From: Mycoplasmoides alvi ATCC 29626
Lineage (GTDB): Bacteria; Bacillota_I; Bacilli_A; Mycoplasmatales; Mycoplasmoidaceae
DNA length: 64,000 bases
Assembly (NCBI RefSeq): GCF_000701785.1
Contig: NZ_JNJU01000001.1
Coordinates: 62,001-126,000 of the forward strand
Direction: 5' to 3'
Positions 33,807-48,000 of the stretch are shown here, piece by piece; positions within the stretch are counted from its first letter, which is position 1; each line of letters begins with the position of its first letter. Below the pieces are notes generated by a model. The model was not told the DNA's origin, did no database searches, and saw nothing but the letters and a program-made list of their open reading frames with translations. The position numbers were made by a program, and so were the translations under genes.

Positions 33807-35888
33807 ATGTCTAGAACTGTCCCTTTAGAGCGATACCGTAATTTTGGTATTATGGCGCATATTGATGCTGGTAAGACAACTACATCTGAAAGAATTTTAT
33901 TTCATTCAGGAAAAACTCACAAAATTGGAGAAGTCCACGAAGGTGCTGCTACAATGGACTGAATGGAGCAAGAAAAAGAACGTGGAATAACAATTACTTC
34001 AGCTGCAACTTCTGTTACATGAAAAGATTGTAATTTAAATTTAATTGATACACCCGGACATGTTGATTTTACAGTTGAAGTTGAACGCTCACTCCGTGTT
34101 TTAGATGGTGCAGTTGCTGTTTTAGATGCACAAATGGGAGTTGAACCCCAAACTGAAACTGTTTGACGACAAGCTTCAAGATATAAGGTTCCAAGAATCG
34201 TTTTTATAAATAAAATGGACAAAACTGGAGCTAATTTTGAAAGAGCAGTTGCATCAATTCATTCTCGTTTAGGTGTCAAAGCTGTACCCATTCAATTACC
34301 AATTGGTTCTGAAAATGATTTTAATGCCATTATTGATTTAGTTGAAATGAAAACTTTAAATTTTGATGGTGGACCAAATGAAAATTATAAAGTAACTGAA
34401 ATTCCAGCAGAACTAAAAGAACAAGCTAATGAGATGCGCAACCAGATGATTGAAGAAGTTGTTAATTTTGATGATGCTTGTATGGAAAAATATCTTGGTG
34501 GTGAGGAATTAAGTGTTGAAGAAATTAAAAAATGTATTCGTAAAGGTGTAATTAATGCAACTTTATTTCCAGTTATTTGTGGGACCGCTTATCGTAATAA
34601 GGGTGTAAAACCATTGTTAGATGCAGTTGTTGATTATTTACCATCACCAATCGATGTTCCTCCTGCCAAAGGAATTGATGATAGAACTGATCAAGAAGTT
34701 GAAGTTTTAAGTTCTGATGATGCTCCTTTTGTTGGTTTAGCATTTAAAGTAGCTACAGATCCATTTGTTGGTCGTTTAACTTTTGTTCGTGTATACTCTG
34801 GAGTTTTGACTTCTGGTTCTTATGTTGTTAATGTTGGTAAGGATAAAAAAGAAAGAGTTTCGCGTTTAGTAAAAATGCATGCTTCGCAAAGAAATGAAAT
34901 TGATGAAGTTTATGCTGGCGATATTTGTGCAATTGTGGGTTTAAAAGATACTACAACTGGTGATACATTAGCAAAAGAAGGTTTAGGTATCCATTTAGAA
35001 TCAATGCAATTTGCTGAACCAGTAATTTCTTTAGCTGTTGAACCAAAAACTAAAGCAGATCAAGAAAAAATGGGTATTGCCTTAAGTAAATTAGCAGAAG
35101 AAGATCCTACATTTAAAACTTATACTGATGAAGAAACTGGTCAAGTTATTATTTCAGGAATGGGAGAATTACACTTAGATATTTTAGTTGATAGAATGCG
35201 TCGAGAATTCAAAGTGGAAGTTAATGTAGGAGCACCTCAAGTTAGTTATAGGGAAACATTTACTAAAGAAGCTGATGTCGAAGGGAAATACATTAAGCAA
35301 TCTGGTGGTCGTGGTCAATATGGTCATGTTGTAATTACATTTCAACCTAACCATGATAAAGGTTTTGAATTTGAAGATAAAATTGTTGGTGGAAGAATTC
35401 CTAAAGAATATATTAAACCTGTTAAAGCAGGTTTGGAAGATGCTTTAAATAATGGACCATTAGCTGGTTATCCAATGATTGATATCAAAGCCATTTTACA
35501 TGATGGTTCATACCATGAGGTTGATAGTAATGAAATGGCATTTAAAATAGCTGCTTCAATGGCTTTAAAAGAAGCTGGTAAAAAATGTGCCCCAGTTCTA
35601 TTAGAACCCATTATGGCTATTGAGGTTACTGTTCCAGAACAAAATTTTGGTGATGCAATGGGTGATATTAGTTCTCGTCGTGGTAGCATTGAGGGAACTG
35701 AACAACGTGATAATATCCAAGTTATTAAAGCTAAAGTTCCATTACGTGAGATGTTTGGTTATGCAACTGATTTACGTTCATTTACTCAAGGTCGTGGTAA
35801 CTATATCATGCAATTTAGTCATTATGCTGAAGCACCAAAATCAGTTACAAATGAAGTTGTTGATACCAAATTAAAAGGCAAGAAATAA
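33807..35888 (+). CDS. fusA: Elongation factor G
   Basis: A 693-residue translocase GTPase. [15 protein letters not shown] (P-loop), [13 protein letters not shown] (switch I/G2), [17 protein letters not shown] (G3) and [10 protein letters not shown] (G4) are all present. The C-terminal domains read through [11 protein letters not shown] and [12 protein letters not shown]. Length is normal. GGAGAA lies upstream. Third gene of the rpsL-rpsG-fusA cluster. Confidence 0.98.
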
Positions 35889-35925
35889 TTTTACTTTCTT
35901 TTGGTTTTAAAAAAAGAGGAAATAT

Positions 35926-37660
35926 ATGTTTAAATTTCAATTAAAGAAATTATTAAAAATTTTTAGTTGAATGTTTTTTGCTTGTGTGTGTGTGTGTAAC
36001 AACATTCATAACTTTGTTTTCTACATCTTGTAGTGATTCAACTAATTTGAATCAAGAAAATGTAAGAGTAAAACCAGTTTTTAGAAACCGTCAAAAAGAA
36101 ACTGAAGCAACTTATAATTTGCGAACACAGAACCAAGGACTTTTAGCTGATGCAATTAAAAAAGCTAACTCTAAAAATAATGTTTTAATGTATTCAATAA
36201 ATTGAAATTCAGTAATGTATAAATATGGGGGAATGGCCCATTTAATTAAAGTTTTAGAAGTTAATCCAACAAAAGAAATTTATTTTTTTTGTAAGAAAGA
36301 TGACCAAGATAATAATCCAGGTATTAATTCCAAAATTTTAAAACCAATAATGGATGCAAAAGAAAAATTTCCTAATTTTCATTATCAACTTATTAATGAT
36401 TGGCGAGATTATTGGTCTTTTTTTGAATTTCACAATGAAGATATTGAACCTATATTAGATCAAATTACTAGTCAAAATAAGGTTGTTGATTTTTATCTTG
36501 AGGATTTTCAAGTTATGACATTTGTTACCAAATATATTGATTCTTACATTATTGGTACTAATGCAGACTTATACAAAGCTAATGATGCAATTTTGTCCCA
36601 AATTGGGATTTTAGCTAAAATGCGTTCAATCAACATGATTGCAGATGGAACAACTGCATTTGATAATTGAAGAACAGATATTTCTAAATTATTATTTGAA
36701 ACAAAAAATTATTGGGATGATGCCAATAAGGAATATTGTTTAAGTTCTTGAATACGAGAAACTATTAAAAGTGGTGATGAAAAGGCATTAAGTGAATTAA
36801 AGAACTACAAATATTATGGAGCATTAATTTTAGAATCATTATTTACAATGCAATTTCCTGATAAAGATGGAATTTTACCAACTAAATATTTTACTCCTGG
36901 GTGTGAAACTATTTTAGACATCAACGACAACGCTTTACCATCATCTTGTTTAGACCAAAAAGTTAAAAATTTATCTTATTTTGATCCTTACTATACTGTT
37001 AATGCTGATATCATTGATGTTTATGCTTCTTATAATGTTGATAGCAAAAAATTATTTTTAGATTCATTTGGTATTTTTGAACAAAATCAAAATATTTTAA
37101 ACAATAAAACTAGTGTAATTTATTCTGGTAGATTAATGCATCTTAATAATGTAAACACACCAGATGATTCAATAATTACAGAAGAAGCTAAACGAGTAAT
37201 GAAATTATACGAGTTAGAGATAAATCGAGGTGTTAAACCTGAAAATTTACAAATTTTATTTAAAGCACATCCTCGTGAATTGGACGAAACAATTAAAGAT
37301 TCAGTAGATGGACTACTTATTAAAAAAATTAATGATTTAAGAAGTTCAAGTAGTTCATTTAATAATAGTATTCCTGATGCAACAGGATGATTAAAATTTT
37401 TAAATAATAAAACACCAATGGAATATTATGTGTTTGCTGGATTTTTGAAATCTGATCCGTCAAAAAATAGAGAAGTTTTATATTATGCAGGTTTTTCTAC
37501 AACTGTTTATATGATTGTAGGTGCACACTTGGGTGATAGCATTAAGCAAGTCATTGTTTCTGATGCTGAGTTAAATTTAGTTAATAAGTGAAATGGTTAT
37601 CCTTCAAGAGTTTTTCCAAAAAATAAAATTACTACTAATGAAGAATTGTTTGGATCTTAA
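35926..37660 (+). CDS. Lipoprotein-type sialyltransferase-like glycosyltransferase, paralogue 2 (repeat tract out of frame, OFF)
   Basis: The ATG at 35926 (GAGGAA upstream) starts a signal peptide that runs into (TG)7 at 35983-35996. In the sequence shown this frame meets TAG soon after. The remainder of the gene is in another frame; one more TG unit (or two fewer) would join them. The joined product has hydrophobic core ...FSWMFFACVCV..., lipobox LFSTSC and a mature part with NMIADGTTAFDNW, LFKAHPRELDE and YYAGFSTTVYMIVG. This set of motifs is shared with the gene at 25307 and resembles GT-B sialyltransferases. The C-terminus WNGYPSRVFPKNK is nearly the same in both. About 578 residues when ON. 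Function is inferred; the gene directly follows fusA. Confidence 0.6.
35983..35996 (+). repeat. (TG)7 dinucleotide repeat in a lipoprotein signal peptide
   Basis: Seven TG units plus T within the hydrophobic core of the signal peptide (coding CVCV). The present count puts the ATG out of frame with the mature protein. Eight or five units would restore frame. Confidence 0.88.
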
Positions 37661-37692
37661 CTATTTTTATAAATATTAAGGGCAATTAATTT

Positions 37693-37740
37693 AAAATGTT
37701 ACTTTTCACTCACTGAGCAAAAAAGTAACATTTTATTTTA
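37693..37740 (+). terminator. Terminator after the lipoprotein gene
   Basis: AAAATGTTACTTTT / AAAAGTAACATTTT, a 14-bp stem followed by ATTTTA. Confidence 0.85.
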
Positions 37741-37800
37741 TAACTCTAAATTTGTTTAAATTAAATTTAATAACTTAAATTATTTTTTATACTTAAATAT

Positions 37801-38769
37801 TTAACTTAAATTTGTTTTAGTTAATTGAACATTTTTAAACAACTTTTTTTTGCATATTAATTTTTCACATTCTTTTTTTACAAGTAAATAAAATTTGTTT
37901 AATTGCTTATTATCTATCTCATTTACAAGATCAATTGTATTTATCATTCAATTTATTATTTCCAATAAAAGATTATTATCCACATGATATTCATACAATT
38001 TTTGACAAATCACTTTAAATTTTTCATCATTTTTATAATATCTGTTTAGGCACATGTAAAGTGGTAATAAATAATGTATTAAAATTCATTCATAAATTTT
38101 ATTTTTTAAAGATTGTTGTTCAGCATTCATAGGAGCATTTATTTGTTTTTCTCAACTATTAATAATTTTTGAATTTCAAATAAAATGTTTAAAAATATTT
38201 TTTAATGTAATTGCAATATTTTTATTTTCCATATTGTCATTATCAATTTTCTTTGCTGTTTTTATGCATATTTCATATTGTTCTTGAAAGGTTGTATCTG
38301 GGTATTTAAATGAAATAAAAAGTGTATCATTAAAAATTTCAATAGCTTCTTTAGGTTCATTTAAAAATCAATTTGCATATAAAAATAATTCAATAAAATC
38401 AAATTGAACTTGAATAATATATTCATCATTTTTTCTTGCTTCTAATAAAGCATTTTTAATAACTTTAAAATATAAAGATATGCGTTGTTCAACTTTTTTT
38501 AATTCATTTAATTTCATTAACATATCAATATTTTTTGAAAGTATCAAGTAATTTTTGGTATTTTGGATTAATAAATCATCAATAAACTTTAAGTTTGGTT
38601 TATTTTTTGCATTTAAAAAATAATCATTTATTATATCTTTTAATTTTTGCTCACTATATTTATTTGAATATAAACATTTTATTGCCATTTTAGCATATTC
38701 ATAAGATAAATCAGTTTGATTTCAATTTTTATTTAAATTAAAGCTTTTTTCTGATATTTGTGTGTTCAT
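37801..38769 (-). CDS. Hypothetical helical protein (322 residues)
   Basis: ATG at 38769 preceded by a good GAGGT. The reading frame uses TGA Trp codons and is Lys/Asn/Ile-rich and almost entirely helical, with repeating hydrophobic spacing that suggests TPR- or ARM-like helices. No signal peptide or membrane segment. I recognise no family. It stands alone between a terminator and the tRNA-His terminator on the same strand. Confidence 0.65.
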
Positions 38770-38878
38770 AATTTTTACCTCAATAAAATTATGAATTTAA
38801 TAACTTAAAATTTGTTATTCTATAAGTTAGGTATTTAGTTAATAAAAAGTAAACTTAAATTAATATTAAAAACAAAAA

Positions 38879-38920
38879 AATAATGCAACATCTAAATTGA
38901 CTGTTGCATTATTTTTTATA
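38879..38920 (-). terminator. Terminator of tRNA-His
   Basis: AATAATGCAAC / GTTGCATTATT, an 11-bp stem with T7-A on either side, works as a terminator for the minus-strand tRNA. Confidence 0.8.
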
Positions 38921-38944
38921 CTCACTAATGTGATTTTTTATAAA

Positions 38945-39021
38945 TGGGGCGATTAATGGGGATCGAACCCACGTATGCCTGAGTCACAGTCAGGTGCGTT
39001 AACCACTTCGCCATAATCGCC
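38945..39021 (-). tRNA. tRNA-His (GTG)
   Basis: On the minus strand GCGATTA/TAATCGC form the acceptor, with the extra G at position -1 facing C73 as in bacterial tRNA-His. CCA is encoded. The stem CCTGA/TCAGG encloses loop CTGTGAC, anticodon GTG. Confidence 0.95.
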
Positions 39022-39410
39022 ATATTTTTACACCCAAATATTATATAAAAATATATTAATTATTTTAAGTAATTAAAAACTAATTTAAAAAATTTAAGTT
39101 AATTTACAAATTAATATTTTAATCATGATTTTTATGGACTACTTTTAAAGTACTTAAATTAAGATTTTAATATAGTACAAATAATAAAAACTCCTAATTA
39201 AATATCAAAATCAAAGCAACTTTTATATTAATTTTAAAACTTTAATCTGACATTATTTATATTCTAAAAACTTTTTTAAATATCCAATTAGATTTTGTAA
39301 AAAATGTGAAAAAAATTTATTCGATAATTAACTAATAGGTTATTTTAAATTATTTAGTAAAAATAAAAGTATATTCTAATTTGATTAAAAATTAAAAGTT
39401 ATTTTAATAA
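39022..39410. other. Intergenic region, nothing recognised
   Basis: About 390 very AT-rich bases between tRNA-His and trmB (both minus strand). No gene, RNA or clear promoter box stands out. Confidence 0.4.
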
Positions 39411-40082
39411 TTAATAAACTTCAAAAAAGGTAAAAATAATTTTTTTAATTTTACCACCAGCATTTAAAAATTTTTTTTCATACTCTGTTTGAATATTATT
39501 TTTTCTTAAAAAACTATTTGGTTCTAAACTATATAAATCTCATGTTTTATCAACAATTTTAATATCTTTAATCATTTCAATTTGTTCAAGGCAATATTGA
39601 AATAAGTTACTATTGTCAGTTTTAAATTCAATAATCCCATTTGGAATAAGAATTTGTTTATATTTTTTTAAAAAAAGCATATCTACTAATCTTCTTTTAC
39701 TATGTCGTTTTTTTGGTCAAGGATCACTAAAATTTAAAAATAATTTTTGAAAAAAATGCTTAGGAAAATAGTTTTCTAAATTATTTGCATCACCACAAGT
39801 CAAATAAATGTTATTTAATTCTTGTTTTTGTTGTTCGTATTTTTTAATTGCTTTGGAAATTACAGTTGAAAATTTTTCTAAACCTATGTAATTAACATCT
39901 AAATTATTTTTGGCATTTTCTAACAAAAAAACTCCCTTTCCACTACCTATTTCTAAATAATACTTTTTATTTTTATTTTTAAAAATTAGGGAAATATCAT
40001 TTGCTTTAAAAGAGTCTATTTTTTTAAAATATTTTGATGATAAACAATTGTTTATTGCATTTGGATCATGTCTAAGTCTCAT
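39411..40082 (-). CDS. trmB: tRNA (guanine-N7-)-methyltransferase
   Basis: A 223-residue Trm[17 protein letters not shown] is the SAM-binding motif I, IGLEKF marks the acidic end of strand 2, [17 protein letters not shown] is the family catalytic/signature block, and IIEFKTDN follows. It makes m7G46 in tRNA. It overlaps the end of trmL by 11 bases in the same direction, so the two tRNA methylases are coupled. Confidence 0.94.
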
Positions 40083-40578
40083 ATATTAGTTCCAAATTTT
40101 TAAAGTTATTTTGTCTATAAACTTCATATAGCAAACAAGCCACTGTATTGCTTAAATTTAAACATCTTGATTCTTTTGCAATTGGTATTCTAAGAGTTAA
40201 ATTATTAAATTTTTCTATAATTTCTTGTGGCAATCCACTAGTTTCGCAACCAAAAATTAAGTATATTTTTTTATTTTGTAAAAATGAAAAGTCAATTTGA
40301 TTTGGAAGTAATTTTCCTTTCTTGGTAACAAAAAAAATTAAATCATCTGAATTTATTAAATTTAAAAAATCATTCATACAATCATGTTCTATTAAATGAA
40401 TTTGTTTTAAATAATCAATGCTAGCGCGCATTAATCTTTTATCATTAATAAAGAATCCATAAGGACGGATTAAATGTAATGATGACTTAAATGTTGCACA
40501 AGATCTAATGATATTTCCTGTGTTATAAGGAATTTCTGGTTGATAAAGAACAATATTAATTAATGATTCACAATCCAT
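40072..40578 (-). CDS. trmL: tRNA (cytidine/uridine-2'-O-)-methyltransferase
   Basis: A 168-residue SPOUT (trefoil-knot) methylase. INIVLYQPEIPYNTGNIIRS at the N-terminus, IYLIFGCETSGLPQEI (motif 2) and IPIAKESRCLNLSNTVACLL (motif 3) are characteristic of TrmL. It 2'-O-methylates the wobble base of some tRNA-Leu. First gene of a two-gene unit with trmB. Confidence 0.94.
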   Translation of the reverse strand: MDCESLINIVLYQPEIPYNTGNIIRSCATFKSSLHLIRPYGFFINDKRLMRASIDYLKQIHLIEHDCMNDFLNLINSDDLIFFVTKKGKLLPNQIDFSFLQNKKIYLIFGCETSGLPQEIIEKFNNLTLRIPIAKESRCLNLSNTVACLLYEVYRQNNFKNLELIYET

Positions 40579-40655
40579 TTTATAAATTTTTATTTTTTCT
40601 ACATTTTAGTCATTATATAATTATAAAAACTAGAAATACAACTTACTAAAGTCTA

Positions 40656-41546
40656 ATGAAATTATTTAAAATATCTCCTCGTGGTTTTTGTTCTGGTGTA
40701 ATTAATGCTTTTACAATAGCTAAGAATGTAGCAATTAACAACCAAAATAAAAAAATTTATATGATTGGTTGATTAGTTCATAATGAAAATCTTGTAAAAG
40801 AAATTGAATCACTTGGAATTATTGTTCTTGATGATCGCAAAAAAGATCGTAAGTCATTAATTATGGAAATTGATCCAGTTGATGAACCAATTGTACTTTT
40901 TTCAGCACATGGAACAGATAAAAAAATTATTGATTTAGCTAAAGATCGAAAATTAAGAGTCATTGATTTAACATGTGTTTATGTTACGCAAACACATGAT
41001 TTAATTAGAGAAAAACTTAATAATGGATATAAAGTTTTGTACATAGGAGTTAACAATCACCCTGAAACAATTTCTTCTTTAGCAATAAGTGATGACATTA
41101 TTCTTATTGAAAGAAAAGAAGACATTAAAAAACTAAGAATTAAAGATGAAAAAATTTTTGTTACAAATCAAACAACCATTTCAATTTATGAATTTTATGA
41201 TGTAATTAAAGCTTTAAGGCATCTATATAGAAATATTGAATTTAAAAATGATATTTGTAATGCAACTACCGAAAGGCAAGACGCATTAATAAATTTAATT
41301 CAATTTCTTGATTTAGTAATTGTTGTTGGTGATCAAAGATCAAATAACTCACTAAAGTTAGTAGAAATTGCAAAAAAAAATCATGTTGATGCATATTTAG
41401 TATCTAATGATAAACAATTATGTAATAATTGATTTATCAATAAAAAATGTGTTGGTATTACATCAGGTGCATCGACTCCTGATTATGTAACTCAATCAGT
41501 TGTTGATAAAATAGTAGAATGGTATAACCCTGAGATTATTAATTAA
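40656..41546 (+). CDS. ispH: 4-hydroxy-3-methylbut-2-enyl diphosphate reductase
   Basis: A 296-residue IspH/LytB. Cys12 in SPRGFCSGV, Cys107 in DLTCVYV and Cys201 in NDICNATTERQ are the three iron-sulfur ligands. HNENLV, SAHGT, NNHPET, TNQTT and GASTP are the substrate-site blocks. It makes IPP and DMAPP as the last step of the MEP isoprenoid pathway, needed for tRNA isopentenylation and polyprenyl carriers. Its presence implies the organism keeps some or all of this pathway. It is followed by ileS after 22 bases. Confidence 0.95.
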
Positions 41547-41568
41547 CTTAGGCAATAAATAAGAAATT

Positions 41569-44263
<2,695 letters not shown>

Positions 44264-44274
<11 letters not shown>

Positions 44275-44686
44275 ATGTTCTTAAGGTATCATTTAAATTT
44301 AAGTTGAAATATTTTATTAAATTTGGTGCCATTATAAAAACATATTCAAATGCATTATTAAAATTAATTTTTGCATTTGGCCTTACAATTTCAATTTTAT
44401 TAATTTTTCAATTTACAGAGCAATAGATTATGGCATATGGTAATCTAAAATGCATTGTGTTAGTAAATTTTTTTGCTAGCATGATGTAAATATTGTCATA
44501 ATTGTATTCATTTTTTAGTCCACAATATTCAAGTAAATCATTTTCATATCTGATCCGATTTACTTTTATTGTTGTTGTAACATAATTTATTGTTAGTTTT
44601 CTTGATAAAAATTTACCTTTTCTACTAATTGAATTAGACAGAATACCTTTGTATTTTTTTTGATCTTTTTTACTTAAAAATTCCAT
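44264..44686 (-). CDS. Hypothetical 140-residue protein
   Basis: A minus-strand frame from the ATG at 44686, with TGA used as Trp, to the TAA inside the end of ileS. The N-terminus is basic (MEFLSKKDQKKYKGILSNSI) and the body is rich in Asn, Ile and Tyr. No signal peptide or membrane helix is evident and no family was recognised. Confidence 0.5.
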
Positions 44687-45000
44687 ATTTATTTGTGAAT
44701 ACAATTAATGTTTACAATGTTTAAATATTTTTTAAAAATGTACCAAAAAATTTTTAGAATTTTTTATTTATTATTTTTAACATTAAGACATTGGTTAATA
44801 CATTTACATATTTATATGTAAACTTTTAAAGTTTTATATTAAAATATAAATGCTATTTTTGTTCTATACTGGTTATGTTTTAAAAAGTTAGTAGTATTTG
44901 TTTTTAATCTAAATGTCCAAAAATTTTTACTTTTTCAAATTTTAGTTTAGAAATAGATTTTTAAAAATGTCAGTACCCTTTCTAGAAAGTGTAGAAATAA
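44687..45000. other. Upstream region of the coiled-coil operon
   Basis: About 310 bases with no gene. TTCTATACTGG near 44862-44872 could be a -10 region. The start at 45001 has no clear ribosome-binding site. Confidence 0.35.
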
Positions 45001-48000
45001 ATGGATAAGTTTAGTTATAGTCCAAAAGCAAGAGATAAAGTTTATTCCTCATCTACAGTTGATGATTTCCAAAATAAAATTGCAGAAAAAATTGGAAATA
45101 TTATTGGCAATGATGGAGTTTTAAGTTCAGGACATGATGGTACACATCTATTTGATGTTTTTGCCGACTCTTCTGCATCATCAGAATTTAATGATCATTT
45201 AGTTAATGAAAATTTCTCTAATCAATTTAATAATGGTGTTTTTGGTGATGAATATCCTAATCACTACAATATAGAATATGCAAATAATGAAAACTTAATT
45301 AGTAATGTAAATGATAATTTTAGATATTTAAGTCCTAATATTTTACAAAGTGAGCACAACTATTTACTTAAAACTGGTAAATCTATAGCATCAAAAATTA
45401 AAAATAAATATCAAAATTTTGATGCAATTTTAAAAAAGATTTCTACTATACTTGATGAACGTTCATCATACATTAAGAAAATAATGTCAGAATGTAGGGA
45501 TGAAAATTTATATAGTAGTTTGACAGATGAATTAAATCGAATTGATTTTGAATATAAACAGTTAACTAATTGTAGGTTTGGACTTTTTAATGAGTTAAGC
45601 AAATGAGAAGATAAAGTTAATCAAATTTTTATTGATGCAAAAGATTCTCATGATAAGTTTATAAGTGATTTAAAAGAACTTTCATCTAACATAATTAAGA
45701 ATGAAATTATTGAAGAAAACAAAAATAAGATTACAAATACATTAAAAAATATTAATGATGAAATTGCTGCAATTGACATTGAATTGGTAAATAAACAATT
45801 TAAGCTTGATCAATTAATGATGCAGCAAAATAATGCTTTTTCTACTAATAATATTGATGTAAATGATATTCAGAAATTAAATATTGAATGTGAAAATTTA
45901 GTAAACAAAAAAAACTTATTAAAATATAAGGCAGATGATCTTAAAAAAGAATTGTTTGAAGATTTATATTCATTAAATGAACAACATGAAAATGTTAATT
46001 CACTAGTTCATAATCATATTCAAAAGCTTATTTTTTATTATGATTCTTTGGTTCAATGTGGTAATGAAATTTCTGAAGCGCGCGAAAAACTTGTTAACAA
46101 TGATGTAAATTCAGAATACTTAGAATTATTTAATCCAATTTTTGAATATGTTAATGCAAGATCAATAGAAATTGACAACATTTTACAATCTATTGATGAA
46201 AATTTATCTTATGCTATTGATAGAATTGACCCATTATATGCTAGTTACTTTAAAAATAATGGTGAATTGACACATGTTAAGAATGAAAAAGAATGTTTAG
46301 AATTACAACTTAATGCTTTAGATATTTTAAAACAAGAATTTATTGCTAAAATTGATGATTTAATTAATCAGTTACAAACTAAAATGTCTGATGTTCAAAA
46401 ACTTATTGATAATTCTAACAAAAATGATTGGTTTCAAAATTTTGCTTTTGGAACTGAAAAAAATCCATTAAATTTTGATAAATTTTTTGATGAAAAAAAT
46501 AATGTTTTGACTGATGTTAAACACTTTTTAAATTCAAAAAGAAAAGAAATTGACAAGTTATTACTAGACTATAGGTTAAATAATTCAAAAAAAAATCATG
46601 ATATTGGTAATGATATTAATGATGTTGTGTTAAATTTACAAAATCTTAAAGTCAGAATTGATAATGAACTTAAAAATTTAAATGAACTTAACCATATTTC
46701 TTTAAATAGTTTGCTAAACATCCAAAATGATATTTCTTTGATTCTTACTTCTTTAAAGTCAAAAATGGCTATTAATTCTCAACAATCTGATTTAAATGAA
46801 TTTTTGATTTCATTGGATAAAAATTTTAAAAATTTGTTGTTAGATTTTGATAATCAAATTAATTTAAGAATTAAAAAAATAGAAAATAAATTTAGCTTTT
46901 TTAAAACTATTTCTAAAAAAATTAATCTAAATATTAATTCATCAAAAGAAAAGTTAAATTCTTTTTACTCTAAAATTCAAAATGATTTATCCTCTTTAGA
47001 AATAAAAAAAATTAAATCTGAATTAAATTTAATTAAAAAACAAATATCTGATGTCGATTCCAAAAATGATTTATTCTTAAATCAAATTGATTCAATCAAT
47101 AATTTAATAAGTTCAATTGAAAAGGATATTAATGATTTTGAAAATGAGATAAATAAAATAAATAATCTCAAAAAAAGTAATTTAGAAAATGAATTAATTA
47201 TTGATGATAAAAGTAATAAAAAATTCTTAAATTTATTTCTTGCTATGAATGATTTTGTATTTAAAAGAAATTCAGTCAACCAAGAATTAAAAAAATCTTT
47301 AAATAAATCTGAAGTTGATTTAAGTAATATTTTTTCAAAAGATTTATCTAATGATTTAGATTTATTAAATTCTTATCAAAATAACTTTGATACATATTGA
47401 CATAACTTTAATTCAAAATTGAATGATTATAAATTAGTTTTAAGTAATTTTAAGAGTCAAATTAATGATTTAAAAACTAAAAATCATCCTTCATTTTTGA
47501 AAAAAAATAAAGAAAATTTTGCTTTGATTAATGAAGTGAACGCTTTAGTGAATCAAATGCAAGAAAAAAAAGAAAATTTCTTTAATGATATGAGTCAGAT
47601 TTATGAAAAAATTAATAACAAACACAACCAAATAAATTCTCAAGCAAATGTTTTGTTTGATAAGTTTAATTCATTGCAAGATGATTCTAATTTGTTTGTT
47701 GATGAAGAAAAAAACAAATTGCTCAAAGAAATTCAGCAAGAACAAAAAAATTTAATAGAAGAAAAACAAAAGTTATTAAATGAACGTAATTTTTTAACAC
47801 AAAAATTAAAAAATTATGAAAATAATTTAATTAGTCAAGAAAAAAAGTTTATTGATAATGAAATTAAGGAACAAGATTCATTAAATTATAAAAATAAGAA
47901 TAAATGCGACTCAGAAATGAATGAAATTAAAAATATGATAAGTTCACTTTTGAGTAACATTAGTAATTTTGAAAAAATTAAACAAAAAGAAATAAATGAT

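Noticed and set aside
35620-35874. Valine/leucine-rich frame inside fusA
   Set aside because: A +1 shadow of EF-G; composition reflects codon third positions.
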